NCBI GenBank assembly: GCA_028280445.1
Contig: JANQLU010000108.1
Coordinates: forward strand, 39,720 to 103,719
DNA length: 64,000 bases
Direction: 5' to 3'
From: Pirellulaceae bacterium
GTDB taxonomy: Bacteria > Planctomycetota > Planctomycetia > Pirellulales > Pirellulaceae
Shown here: positions 18,501 to 27,400 of the stretch, one piece after another
How the letters are laid out: every line of letters starts with the position of its first letter
Numbering within the stretch: position 1 is the stretch's first letter
Translations under genes and position numbers: made by a program
Notes under the pieces: generated by a model
Told to the model about the DNA's origin: nothing
The model's input: only the letters and a program-made list of their open reading frames with translations
Databases searched by the model: none

Positions 18501-20615
18501 GTGAAACAAATTCTTCAAAATCTGGGTAACGGCGAAACCTATTTAGCGGAGGTCCCCTGTCCGCGCCGCTCATCGGGATCTGTTTTGGTCAAAACCACGC
18601 GCACGCTAGTTTCACTTGGCACAGAGAAAATGCTGATCGACTTTGGCAAAAGCGGTCTAATTGCCAAAGCTCGATCTCAACCCGACAAAGTCAAACAGGT
18701 CCTTCAGAAAATCAAAACAGACGGCCTCTGGACAACCCTCGAAGCCGTCAAAGCCAAACTCGACACGCCCATCCCGTTGGGATATTGCAACGTTGGGCAA
18801 GTCATCGAGGCGGATGATCAACACGCCTATTCTGCCGGCGATCGAGTTGTTAGCAACGGACCGCACGCGGAATTGGTTTCCGTACCGGTCAATCTGACCG
18901 CCACCGTTCCAGAAAATGTTTCGGACGAACATGCCGCATTCACCGTTGTCGGAGCCATTGGGTTGCAAGGGATTCGTCTGATGGCGCCCACGTTGGGCGA
19001 GAAAATCGTCGTCAGCGGTCTGGGTCTGATCGGTTTGATGACTGTCCAAATGCTGCGGGCTCACGGTTGCCAAGTGCTGGGAATCGATTTTGATAAAAAC
19101 AAACTCGAATTGGCCAGACAATTTGGCGCAGAAACGGTCGATCTGGGCGACGAACAAGACCCGGTCAAAATTGCCGATCACTGGAGCCGCGGCACGGGAG
19201 TCGACGGAGTCATTATCACCGCGTCGACGAAAAGTAACGAATTGATTCATCAAGCGGCAACGATGTGCCGCAAACGTGGTCGTATTGTGTTAGTAGGCGT
19301 CATCGGACTCAATTTGCAACGTGCCGATTTTTATGAAAAAGAACTTTCGTTCCAGGTTTCGTGTTCGTACGGTCCGGGCCGCTACGACGAAAATTACGAA
19401 AAACGTGGATTGGATTACCCGATCGGTTTTGTACGTTGGACGGAGCAAAGAAATTTCGAAGCTGTCCTGCAGTTGATGGCCGATGGAAAACTGGATGTCG
19501 CTCCGTTGATAACTCACCGTTTTGCGTTCGACGACGCGCTGCGAGGATACGAAGCGGTCGGCGATCCTGGCGCGATGGGAATCGTTCTGGAATACTCCAG
19601 CGACGACACATCGCCGCCCGCTGAAAAATCGATTCCGTTGTCCGGTTCGACAACTGCGTCGGGTTCGCCACACATTGCGTTTATCGGGGCAGGGGGGTTC
19701 ACAACGCGGATGCTCCTGCCACTGCTGCCCAAAGAACTTCAGCGACACACGATTGTCAGCAGCTCCGGAGTTTCCGCCACACATGCTGGCAAAAAATTCA
19801 GTTTTCAAAATATTGGCAGCGATTCGCAGCAAGTATTTACGAACCCAGACATCGACGCCGTTTTCATCACGACGCCACACAACACACATGCCGCCATGGT
19901 CTGCCAGGCGTTGGAAAACAAAAAACATCTATTTGTTGAAAAACCACTGGCCATGAACCGCGACGAACTGAGTCAGGTCCAACAGGCAAGCGAGCAAAAT
20001 CCCGATCAGTGTGTCATGGTTGGATTCAATCGGCGGTTTTCACCTCACATCGAGGCGATCAAGCAATGGATGGGTTCGGCGCCCGGAGCCAAATCGATTG
20101 TCATTACCGTCAATGCGGGTGCTATTGCTGCCGACCACTGGACGCAAAACCGAGAGGTCGGAGGCGGCCGGATTATCGGGGAAGCGTGTCATTTTATCGA
20201 CCTCGCCAGATTCCTGGCGGGCCACCCGATTTCCGTGACCAATGCATTTGCGATGACGACAGGAGACGGGCGACTCGGCGACTGCGCATCCATCCAACTG
20301 TCGTTTTCCGACGGCTCCATTGCAACCGTTCACTATTTTTCAAATGGAAGCAAGAATTTTCCCAAAGAACGTGTCGAAGTTTTTGCAGCCGGCAAAGTTT
20401 TTAGTTGCAACAATTTCCGATTCTCTCAAGAAATCGGTGGCAAACGAAAATTGAAAACGAGGTCACAAGATAAAGGCCACGAAAATGAACTTGCCGAGTT
20501 CGCCAAAACAATTCGCGAGGGAGGGGATTGGCCGATCCCAGCTGCCGAACTCTGGGAAGTTACCCAGTCGACGATCGAAGCCGCAGAACAGATTCACAGT
20601 CAACTCAAACCTTAG
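18501..20615 (+). CDS. Bi-domain oxidoreductase: zinc-type alcohol dehydrogenase fused to Gfo/Idh/MocA
   Basis: About 704 residues. Residues 1 to about 365 are an MDR/zinc-binding dehydrogenase-like domain (GYCNVGQVIEA, SAGDRVVSNGPHAE, then the Rossmann loop VSGLGLIGLMTVQML). Residues about 390-704 are a Gfo/Idh/MocA domain (IAFIGAGGFTTRMLLP, FITTPHNTHAAM, HLFVEKPLAM with the EKP lysine, VGFNRRFSPHI). This two-domain arrangement recurs next to heparinase-like and glycosyltransferase genes in capsule loci, as here. The frame is open upstream into the previous gene; the GTG at 18501 gives the normal N-terminus. The reaction is unknown; a nucleotide-sugar or lipid-linked sugar redox step is likely. 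Confidence 0.8.
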   Translation: MKQILQNLGNGETYLAEVPCPRRSSGSVLVKTTRTLVSLGTEKMLIDFGKSGLIAKARSQPDKVKQVLQKIKTDGLWTTLEAVKAKLDTPIPLGYCNVGQVIEADDQHAYSAGDRVVSNGPHAELVSVPVNLTATVPENVSDEHAAFTVVGAIGLQGIRLMAPTLGEKIVVSGLGLIGLMTVQMLRAHGCQVLGIDFDKNKLELARQFGAETVDLGDEQDPVKIADHWSRGTGVDGVIITASTKSNELIHQAATMCRKRGRIVLVGVIGLNLQRADFYEKELSFQVSCSYGPGRYDENYEKRGLDYPIGFVRWTEQRNFEAVLQLMADGKLDVAPLITHRFAFDDALRGYEAVGDPGAMGIVLEYSSDDTSPPAEKSIPLSGSTTASGSPHIAFIGAGGFTTRMLLPLLPKELQRHTIVSSSGVSATHAGKKFSFQNIGSDSQQVFTNPDIDAVFITTPHNTHAAMVCQALENKKHLFVEKPLAMNRDELSQVQQASEQNPDQCVMVGFNRRFSPHIEAIKQWMGSAPGAKSIVITVNAGAIAADHWTQNREVGGGRIIGEACHFIDLARFLAGHPISVTNAFAMTTGDGRLGDCASIQLSFSDGSIATVHYFSNGSKNFPKERVEVFAAGKVFSCNNFRFSQEIGGKRKLKTRSQDKGHENELAEFAKTIREGGDWPIPAAELWEVTQSTIEAAEQIHSQLKP

Positions 20616-20658
20616 AGCATTTTCAATTGTCCGAGTTGAACTGCTGAATATCCCGCCA

Positions 20659-21894
20659 ATGAGAATCACTTTTTTCACTCACTATTTCCCACCTGAAGGC
20701 AATGCCCCTGCATCGCGGACCTATCAGCACTGTCTGCGTTGGGCCAAGGCGGGGCATGACATTACCGTGATCACTTGTGCGCCCAACGTTCCCGATGGCG
20801 TGGTTTATGACGGCTACCGAAATCGCCTGTGGCCGCAAACCGAAATGGTGGACGGCATCAAAGTTGTTCGAGTTTGGACGTATCTCGCCGCAAATGCTGG
20901 TGGGTTGAAACGCATTTTCAATTTTGTTTCGTACATGATCTCGGCCTTGTTTGCGTTTGTTTTTTTTGTCCGTCGTCCCAAAGTCATCATTGCAACATCG
21001 CCCCAGTTTTTTTGCGGTTGGGCAGGCGTGTTTGCTTCCTGGCTCAAATGGCGTCCGCTGATCCTCGAAATTCGCGACATCTGGCCCGAGTCGATTGTCA
21101 CGGTCGGTGCGATGAAAAAAGGGATGATCATTCGCATGCTCGAATGGGCAGAAAAAATCATGTACCGAGCGGCAACCCATATTGTCGCCGTGGGAAACGG
21201 TTATCGCGACAACATCAAAACAAAAGCCAATGTCGAAAATCGTATTTCGGTCATTACCAACGGCGTCGATCTCGAAGATTTCAAACCGCAACCCAAATCG
21301 GCCGAGTTCCTCGAAGAATATGGAATCAAAGACAAATTCGTTTGTTCGTACGCTGGCACGATCGGCATGGCCCATGGACTGGATGTTACGATTCGAGCCG
21401 CCAAGATCTTGCAGCAACGGGAACGAAATGACATTGTATTTTTCTTGGTTGGCGATGGTGCGAGACGACAACAATTGCAGGAGTTGGCGACGGAAAACGG
21501 TGTTCAAGACATGGTGATTTTTGCGGGGCGGCTGCCAAAATCTGAAATGCCAACTGTTTTGGCCAGCTCTGATTGTTTGCTGATTCATCTCAAAAAAACG
21601 GATTTGTTCGAAACTGTCATCCCGTCCAAGATCTTTGAAGCGATGGCCATGCAACGCCCTCTGATTATGGGAGTGCGTGGCGAATCCGCCGACATCGTGG
21701 CCAGCAGCAAATCTGGAATCCCAATGGAACCGGACAACGAAAATGATCTGGTCGACGCTGTTTGCCGGCTTGCGGACGAACCTGAATTTCAAAGCGAACT
21801 TTGTACGAACGGGCGTCGGTTTGCATCGGAAAACTATTCACGAGATCATCTGGCGGCTGAGTTCCTCAAGCTCATTGAAAGGATTGCTCAGTGA
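20659..21894 (+). CDS. WbuB-like GT4 glycosyltransferase
   Basis: About 411 residues. RITFFTHYFPPEGNAPASRT at the N-terminus, LEIRDIWPESIVTVGAM and ITNGVDLEDFKP in the middle, and LFETVIPSKIFEAMAMQRPLIMGV at the donor site place it with WbuB/WbpH-type GT4 enzymes that transfer N-acetylated amino sugars such as L-FucNAc. The family-normal start is the ATG at 20659; a longer open frame runs back into the preceding gene. It ends in a TGA overlapped by the GTG start of the heparinase-like gene. Confidence 0.85.
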   Translation: MRITFFTHYFPPEGNAPASRTYQHCLRWAKAGHDITVITCAPNVPDGVVYDGYRNRLWPQTEMVDGIKVVRVWTYLAANAGGLKRIFNFVSYMISALFAFVFFVRRPKVIIATSPQFFCGWAGVFASWLKWRPLILEIRDIWPESIVTVGAMKKGMIIRMLEWAEKIMYRAATHIVAVGNGYRDNIKTKANVENRISVITNGVDLEDFKPQPKSAEFLEEYGIKDKFVCSYAGTIGMAHGLDVTIRAAKILQQRERNDIVFFLVGDGARRQQLQELATENGVQDMVIFAGRLPKSEMPTVLASSDCLLIHLKKTDLFETVIPSKIFEAMAMQRPLIMGVRGESADIVASSKSGIPMEPDNENDLVDAVCRLADEPEFQSELCTNGRRFASENYSRDHLAAEFLKLIERIAQ

Positions 21895-23786
21895 ATCAAT
21901 CCGCTCAAGGGGAATCTCCAATTGATCGCTCCAAACTACTGGATCTGGAAAGTCTGGCGTATCAAATTCAACAGGACAATGCGAAATCAAAGTTGCAAAA
22001 AACTGTTGCCATTCTGAAACACTATCCTTGGGCAAAAATCGCCAAGCGCGGCGTGCGTACGTGTATCGCCAAACTGAATTCAGGAAAGAAAATTGGCGCG
22101 ATTGCGGTGCCAAACTCAAAACCAAAACTCAAATTAAGCGACAAACTGAACCAACTCGCAAAATTGATCAGCGGTAGCTTTCAGGATCACCCGTTCCATA
22201 CTCAGACAAACATTGAATCTGGCAGTTTTTGTTTGTTAAATCAGTCGGTCGATTTATCGAATCCAACCGACTGGGCAGGTATGGCCAGTCGGGCTCCCAG
22301 CCATTTGTGGAGATTTCATTTCCACTACCACGAATATCTCCTCAACGCCAACCAGCGAAACAACAATCAACATCGAGATTTTATTTTGGAGTGGATCAGC
22401 CACTATCAGCCAGAACAAACTCAGAAATCAGACGACGCTTGGCACCCGTACTGTATTTCACGCCGCATACCCGTTTGGCTTTTACTGTTGTATCTCGATA
22501 GCGGTATCGCCGAAAACACCCAAAACGAGATCCTCAACAGCATTTTACAACAGTGCCTGTATCTGCAAAAAAACCTGGAACAAGACATCGGCGGAAATCA
22601 TCTTCTCGAAAATCTTTGTGCGCTCGCTTTCGCGCACTGCGTAATCGAGAATCCTGGATTCGCGATCTGGAATGAAAAATTCCAGGCGATTCTAACGCAA
22701 CAAATGAAACATCAGACGTTAGATTCTGGTGAACATTTTGAACTTTCACCTGCATACCACTGCCAAGTGATTTGGATCCTTCTGCGGATTGCTGTCTGTG
22801 TCGATCCATCGAGTCGTTTATCGTATACGAGCAGAAATTATGCGGAATCGATGTTGAATTTTCTTGCGGCCATACTGCACCCAGATGGCGAAATTCCGTT
22901 ATTTGGTGACAGTGGTTTTTACGAAGCTCCTTCGGTTAAAACCTTGCGCGCTGTTGCTGATTTGGCGGGCTTCGACTGGCCGCAGGTTCAGCACGAAAAT
23001 CGAACGATCGGCCACTACACCATTTTTGAGTCGTTCAGCGATTCGGAACACGAGTTTTCGATTTTGGATCACGGCCCGGTGGCAGCGGACGAATTGCCCG
23101 CGCATGGGCATTGTGATTTGACCAATTTTGAATTGTCCATTGGCAACAACCGTTGGATCGTGGACAGCGGCAATTTCAATTACGAAGACGATTCGATGCG
23201 AGCTTATTGCCGTTCGTCGTTGGCTCATAACGTCGTCACCATCAGTCAGCAAAACCAATGTGACGTCTGGTCCAAATTTCGCATGGGCTATCGTGGGAAC
23301 ATCACTGAAACGCGGCAGGGCAGTTCACACAATTTTCATTGGGTGCAAACGGAACACAACGCCTATCAAAATCGACAAGGCGGTCGTTCGGTGAGAGTAT
23401 TTGCCTATGATGGCCGCTCGACATGGATTTGCATCGATGTTGTCGACCCAAATTCGGTTGGTCCTGTGATTGGGCACCTGCATATTGGCGCAACTGTTCA
23501 GTTGACTCCGTCGAACAACGACAAATTCAATTTCGACTTGTCAGACGACCAATTCCAACGCAAACTGCTATTTCTGTCGGCCGAGACGGTTGACGTGGCC
23601 CATTCCTGGTATTGTCCCGCCTTTGGCATTCGGCAGACCGCAATGACGATTGTTTACTCCGCAACGCGCGGCAATCTCGTTTGGGTATTAACAAACAGCA
23701 ACAGCGAATTTTCGCTGGACACCAACGCAGACATGATTCGCATATCGATGGATAAGACCCTTATTTTTGATTGGAAAAAAAACTGA
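21891..23786 (+). CDS. Heparinase II/III family protein (alginate lyase-like)
   Basis: A 631-residue protein with an N-terminal alpha/alpha-toroid-like region (residues about 90-360; HLWRFHFHYHEYLL and GNHLLENLCALAFAHC are typical) and a C-terminal heparinase II/III beta-sandwich (about 375-600; FSILDHGPVAADELPAHGHCD, VDSGNFNYEDD, SSLAHNVVTI). Known lyases of this family cleave uronic-acid polysaccharides by beta-elimination using Tyr and His. No signal peptide is visible, as is common for copies inside biosynthetic loci, where the role may be editing or may not be catalytic. GTG start overlapping the previous stop; its own stop overlaps the ATG of the epimerase gene. Confidence 0.82.
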   Translation: MNQSAQGESPIDRSKLLDLESLAYQIQQDNAKSKLQKTVAILKHYPWAKIAKRGVRTCIAKLNSGKKIGAIAVPNSKPKLKLSDKLNQLAKLISGSFQDHPFHTQTNIESGSFCLLNQSVDLSNPTDWAGMASRAPSHLWRFHFHYHEYLLNANQRNNNQHRDFILEWISHYQPEQTQKSDDAWHPYCISRRIPVWLLLLYLDSGIAENTQNEILNSILQQCLYLQKNLEQDIGGNHLLENLCALAFAHCVIENPGFAIWNEKFQAILTQQMKHQTLDSGEHFELSPAYHCQVIWILLRIAVCVDPSSRLSYTSRNYAESMLNFLAAILHPDGEIPLFGDSGFYEAPSVKTLRAVADLAGFDWPQVQHENRTIGHYTIFESFSDSEHEFSILDHGPVAADELPAHGHCDLTNFELSIGNNRWIVDSGNFNYEDDSMRAYCRSSLAHNVVTISQQNQCDVWSKFRMGYRGNITETRQGSSHNFHWVQTEHNAYQNRQGGRSVRVFAYDGRSTWICIDVVDPNSVGPVIGHLHIGATVQLTPSNNDKFNFDLSDDQFQRKLLFLSAETVDVAHSWYCPAFGIRQTAMTIVYSATRGNLVWVLTNSNSEFSLDTNADMIRISMDKTLIFDWKKN

Positions 23787-24886
23787 TGCATTTTGCTTGT
23801 ATTGTTGGAGCGCGCCCGAATTTTATGAAAATCGCTCCGATCCTGCGGGCTCTGGAAAACATTCCCGCAGCAAAATACACTTTGATCCATACCGGACAAC
23901 ACTACGATTCGAATCTGTCCGACATTTTTTTCGAAGAACTCGAAATTCCGCCGCCTGATCTTTCTCTCGGTGTCGGCTCAGGAACACACGCCGAACAAAC
24001 CGCCAAACTGCTGGTCGCGTTGGAAAATGCGTTTGTCGACGCTTCGAAAAACGGCTCGGCATTTAGTCGAGTCGTCGTGGTCGGAGACGTCAATTCCACC
24101 ATGGCGGCAACGTTGGCAGCCGTAAAATTGCACATTCCTGTAGCCCATGTCGAAGCCGGTTTGCGGAGCCGCGACCGACGGATGCCCGAAGAAATCAACC
24201 GCATCGTCACGGACAGCTTGTGCGATATGCTGCTGGTCAGTGAGCCCGAAGGCGTGGAGAATCTGCAAACCGAAGGACATCCGGACCAGCAGATTCATTT
24301 GGTCGGAAACGTAATGATCGACACGCTGTTGCGACAAGTTCAAAAGGCGAGAAAATATGATACGCTCGATAAACTCAATGTTCGGTCGGGCGAATACTGT
24401 GTCGTAACGCTCCATCGACCATCGAATGTCGATCGCCCGGAAATACTGAGCAGTCTCATCGATGTGCTGATCGATGTTTCAGAACGACTTCCGATCGTGT
24501 TTCCCATCCATCCGCGAACATCGAATCGAATTGACGAATTTGGGCTGCGTAAAAAACTGGATGACGCAAAAAACATCCAATTGCTGGAGCCATTGGGATA
24601 CATGGATTTTCTCTGCCTGACTTCGCAAAGCAAAGCCATTGTCACCGACTCAGGCGGTCTGCAAGAAGAGTCGACTGCCCTGTTGGTCCCATGCTTGACC
24701 ATGCGTGAAAATACGGAACGCCCCATTACCGTGACCCAAGGGACCAGCACGTTAATCGGAAACGATTCGATCTTGTTGAAAAAACACCTTAATGAGATCC
24801 TCGACAACCAATACAAATGTGGATCTTGCCCCGAACTGTGGGATGGCAAGGCATCCGAGCGAATCGCTCAAATACTGTGCAGCTAG
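23786..24886 (+). CDS. wecB: Non-hydrolysing UDP-GlcNAc 2-epimerase (WecB type)
   Basis: About 366 residues. CIVGARPNFMKIAPI at the start, HTGQHYDSNLSDIFF, VVVGDVNSTMAATLAA, IPVAHVEAGLRSRDRRMPEEINR and VTDSGGLQEESTALLVPCLTMRENTERP are the family signatures, including the catalytic acid residues. It interconverts UDP-GlcNAc and UDP-ManNAc. The ATG at 23786 shares a base with the stop of the heparinase-like gene (TGATG). With the dehydrogenase next door it could provide UDP-ManNAcA. It differs from the hydrolysing NeuC at 9154, so the locus has both kinds of 2-epimerase. Confidence 0.92.
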   Translation: MHFACIVGARPNFMKIAPILRALENIPAAKYTLIHTGQHYDSNLSDIFFEELEIPPPDLSLGVGSGTHAEQTAKLLVALENAFVDASKNGSAFSRVVVVGDVNSTMAATLAAVKLHIPVAHVEAGLRSRDRRMPEEINRIVTDSLCDMLLVSEPEGVENLQTEGHPDQQIHLVGNVMIDTLLRQVQKARKYDTLDKLNVRSGEYCVVTLHRPSNVDRPEILSSLIDVLIDVSERLPIVFPIHPRTSNRIDEFGLRKKLDDAKNIQLLEPLGYMDFLCLTSQSKAIVTDSGGLQEESTALLVPCLTMRENTERPITVTQGTSTLIGNDSILLKKHLNEILDNQYKCGSCPELWDGKASERIAQILCS

Positions 24887-24899
24887 GAAACAACAGACG

Positions 24900-26246
24900 A
24901 TGAATGATATAACGATGAACGATATGAAAAACGAATTTCTGGCAAAAATCGAAAACAAAACTGCCGTCGTCGGTGTCATCGGACTCGGCTATGTCGGGTT
25001 GCCGCTGATCGATGCGTTTCGCCGAAATGGATTTCCGGCCATTGGATTCGACATCAGCCAGGACAAAGTTGATCATTTGAAAAATGGCAAAAGCTACATC
25101 GCGCACATTGGTGATGAAGTCATAAAAAAATGGTCAGACGATGGCCAATTTGATGCCACTACCGATTTTTCGCGTTTCAGCGAGGCCGACGCACTTTTGA
25201 TTTGTGTCCCAACGCCACTGTCCAAAAGTCGTGACCCTGATCTGAAATACGTTGAACAAACGACGATAGAAATCGCAAAACACTTGCGCCCGGGGCATCT
25301 GGTTGTCTTGGAAAGTACAACTTTTCCAGGAACCACCAAAGATGTTCTGTTGCCTTTGTTGAACCAATCCGGACTGACGGTGGGAGAAGATTTCTTTCTT
25401 GCCTACAGTCCCGAGCGAGAAGATCCTGGCAATGCGAATTTTGTTGCGGCGACGATTCCAAAGGTCGTTGGCGGATATGACGAGGCCAGCCTGGAAATCG
25501 CTGACAAATTGTACTCTCAGGCAGTGACCGCCACCGTCCCCGTGTCGTCGTGCGAAATCGCCGAAGCTTGCAAGATTTTGGAAAACACCTACCGGAGCGT
25601 TAACATCGCGATGGTCAATGAACTCAAGGTGTTGTTCCAACGGATCGGCATTGATATTTGGGAAGTGATCGATGCTGCCAAAACCAAACCGTTTGGCTAC
25701 CAAGCGTTTTACCCCGGCCCCGGACTAGGCGGACATTGCATTCCCATCGATCCGTTTTATTTGAGTTGGGTGGCGAGAAAACACGAAATGCCTACCAAGT
25801 TCATCGAATTGGCCGGCGAAATCAATACGAGCATGCCGCTGTATGTGATTCATCGTCTGGGTGAAGCGTTGAACAGTGCCGGCAAACCGATCAACGGCAG
25901 TAAAATCTGCATCCTCGGTGTCGCCTACAAAAAAGACGTCGACGACCACCGCGAAAGTCCGTCGTTCAAATTGATGGAGTTGCTCCTGGACCGCAGTGCT
26001 AACGTGACGTTCGTCGACCCGCATGTCCCCGCCATTCCCAAACCGATGCGTTCATTCAATCTGCCCGATCTCCAGTCGCAGGAACTCACTGCAGATTACC
26101 TTGCCTCTCAGGATTGCGTGCTGATTTCAACCGACCATTCGAAATTCGATTATGATTTCATTGTCGAGCATTCAAAACTCGTCGTCGACACGCGCAACGC
26201 CACCAAAAATGTCCGCCAACACCGCAACAAAATCTGGAAAGCATAG
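24900..26246 (+). CDS. UDP-N-acetylhexosamine 6-dehydrogenase (WbpA/WecC type)
   Basis: About 448 residues. VIGLGYVGLPLIDAF is the NAD-binding loop; GKSYIAHIGDE, LLICVPTPL, LESTTFPGTTKDVLLP, CEIAEACKILENTYRSVN and GPGLGGHCIPIDPFYLSW follow, the last containing the catalytic cysteine. These enzymes carry out a two-step NAD-dependent oxidation of UDP-GlcNAc or UDP-ManNAc to the uronic acid. SYI-HI resembles the WbpA/TviB group, while the WecB neighbour favours UDP-ManNAc; the sequence alone does not decide. Start ATG at 24900, 13 bases after the epimerase stop, with an AGGA upstream; in-frame ATGs at 24915 and 24924 are alternatives. Confidence 0.88.
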   Translation: MNDITMNDMKNEFLAKIENKTAVVGVIGLGYVGLPLIDAFRRNGFPAIGFDISQDKVDHLKNGKSYIAHIGDEVIKKWSDDGQFDATTDFSRFSEADALLICVPTPLSKSRDPDLKYVEQTTIEIAKHLRPGHLVVLESTTFPGTTKDVLLPLLNQSGLTVGEDFFLAYSPEREDPGNANFVAATIPKVVGGYDEASLEIADKLYSQAVTATVPVSSCEIAEACKILENTYRSVNIAMVNELKVLFQRIGIDIWEVIDAAKTKPFGYQAFYPGPGLGGHCIPIDPFYLSWVARKHEMPTKFIELAGEINTSMPLYVIHRLGEALNSAGKPINGSKICILGVAYKKDVDDHRESPSFKLMELLLDRSANVTFVDPHVPAIPKPMRSFNLPDLQSQELTADYLASQDCVLISTDHSKFDYDFIVEHSKLVVDTRNATKNVRQHRNKIWKA

Positions 26247-26360
26247 GGCCGGTTCCCACCGGCCAAATAAAATCACAAGCGCGAAGCGTGAGCGAGGGAC
26301 CGAAACCACACAAACGCGCAGTGAAACTTGGTCTCTCGCTCACGCTTCGCGCTTATGATT
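26246..26360 (+). repeat. Palindromic repeat element, GCGAAGCGTGAGCG family, with adjacent GC-rich palindrome
   Basis: A 19-base near-palindrome (26246-26264, GGGCCGGTTCCCACCGGCC) is followed by two 31-base inverted arms (26271-26301 and 26330-26360) that match at about 29 positions, around a 28-base centre. The core is AAGCGCGAAGCGTGAGCGAG. Both parts recur at 63783-63979, the 19-mer as an exact inverted copy. The element fills the gap between the dehydrogenase stop and the GTG of the next epimerase and would fold into a long RNA hairpin that could separate expression of the two genes. Confidence 0.85.
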
Positions 26361-26395
26361 ATTCAATTCGACTTCTCTATTTAACCTTCGTCCCC

Positions 26396-27400
26396 GTGAA
26401 TTCACATCAACAACAAACGGCACTGGTCACCGGCTGTGCAGGGTTTATCGGATTTCATTTGTCTCAAAACCTGTTGACAGACGGAATCCGCGTTGTTGGA
26501 ATCGACAACCTGTGTGGCAATTACGACGCTCGTCTCAAAGAATTTCGGCGGAACCGATTGTCGACCCATCCCAATTTTCATTTCTACGATGTTGACATTT
26601 GCGTTTACGACCAACTGCAAATCGTGGCCAGCCAATACCAGTGCGACACATTGTTTGCACTTGCGGCCCGAGCTGGCGTACGAAACAACGCCGAAGAAAA
26701 ACCGATTTACCAGCAAGTTAATTACGAAGGCACTAAAAACATTGCTCGAATCGCGGCGGAGTTCGAAATTCCCAAACTCATCTTTACGTCGACCTCGTCG
26801 GCATACTCCGGTAATCCGATCCCATTTCGCGAACAACAACCCACCAACCAACCAATCTCCGACTACTCGGCTTCGAAAATTTCGGCTGAAGAATATCTCG
26901 CATCGTATGACTGCGAAAAAACCGACATTGCCGTGATGCGATTGTTCACCGTGTACGGTCCCGCGGGGCGTCCGGACATGGCATATTTTCGATTCATTCA
27001 CGCCATCGACCATGAAATTCCACTCGTCATTTTTGGCGACGGACAACAATCTCGCGACTACACCTATGTTGCTGACGTCGTATCGGCGCTCCGGCTGGCC
27101 AAGCATTCGACCGGCTACGAGATTTACAACATTGGTTCAGGCCAAACGCCCATTTCCGTTTTGCAATTGGTTGAAAAAATCGAAGCCCGATTGGGCAAAC
27201 GCGCTATCGTCCAGTACCAACCGTCACATCCGGCAGATATGCAACAAACACAAGCCGACAATTCAAAAGCAAAACGGCAGCTTGGCTGGACACCTGAAAC
27301 CGATTTTGATCAGGGTCTGGAACACTGTCTTGCCTGGTATCTGGACAATCGTCAACTGGTCAGTACTGTACTGGAAAACCAGTTATTACGACTCAAATAG
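26396..27400 (+). CDS. NAD-dependent nucleotide-sugar epimerase (UDP-glucuronate 4-epimerase-like SDR)
   Basis: About 334 residues, extended SDR. ALVTGCAGFIGFHLSQNLL is the cofactor loop, GIDNLCGNYDARLK resembles the N-D-Y-Y-D-V region of UDP-glucuronate epimerases, FTSTSSAYSG holds the serine, and YSASKISAEEY the Y-x-x-x-K pair; MRLFTVYGPAGRPDMA and YTYVADVV are also typical. It would epimerise a UDP-uronic acid or UDP-HexNAc at C4. The family-normal start is the GTG at 26396; the longer open frame upstream lies in the palindromic repeat. It ends 15 bases inside the 3' end of selA on the opposite strand. Confidence 0.83.
   Translation: MNSHQQQTALVTGCAGFIGFHLSQNLLTDGIRVVGIDNLCGNYDARLKEFRRNRLSTHPNFHFYDVDICVYDQLQIVASQYQCDTLFALAARAGVRNNAEEKPIYQQVNYEGTKNIARIAAEFEIPKLIFTSTSSAYSGNPIPFREQQPTNQPISDYSASKISAEEYLASYDCEKTDIAVMRLFTVYGPAGRPDMAYFRFIHAIDHEIPLVIFGDGQQSRDYTYVADVVSALRLAKHSTGYEIYNIGSGQTPISVLQLVEKIEARLGKRAIVQYQPSHPADMQQTQADNSKAKRQLGWTPETDFDQGLEHCLAWYLDNRQLVSTVLENQLLRLK

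Noticed and set aside
20623..21792. 389-codon open frame on the - strand under the WbuB-like gene
   Set aside because: The + strand has clear glycosyltransferase motifs; this is an antisense shadow rich in His and Phe.
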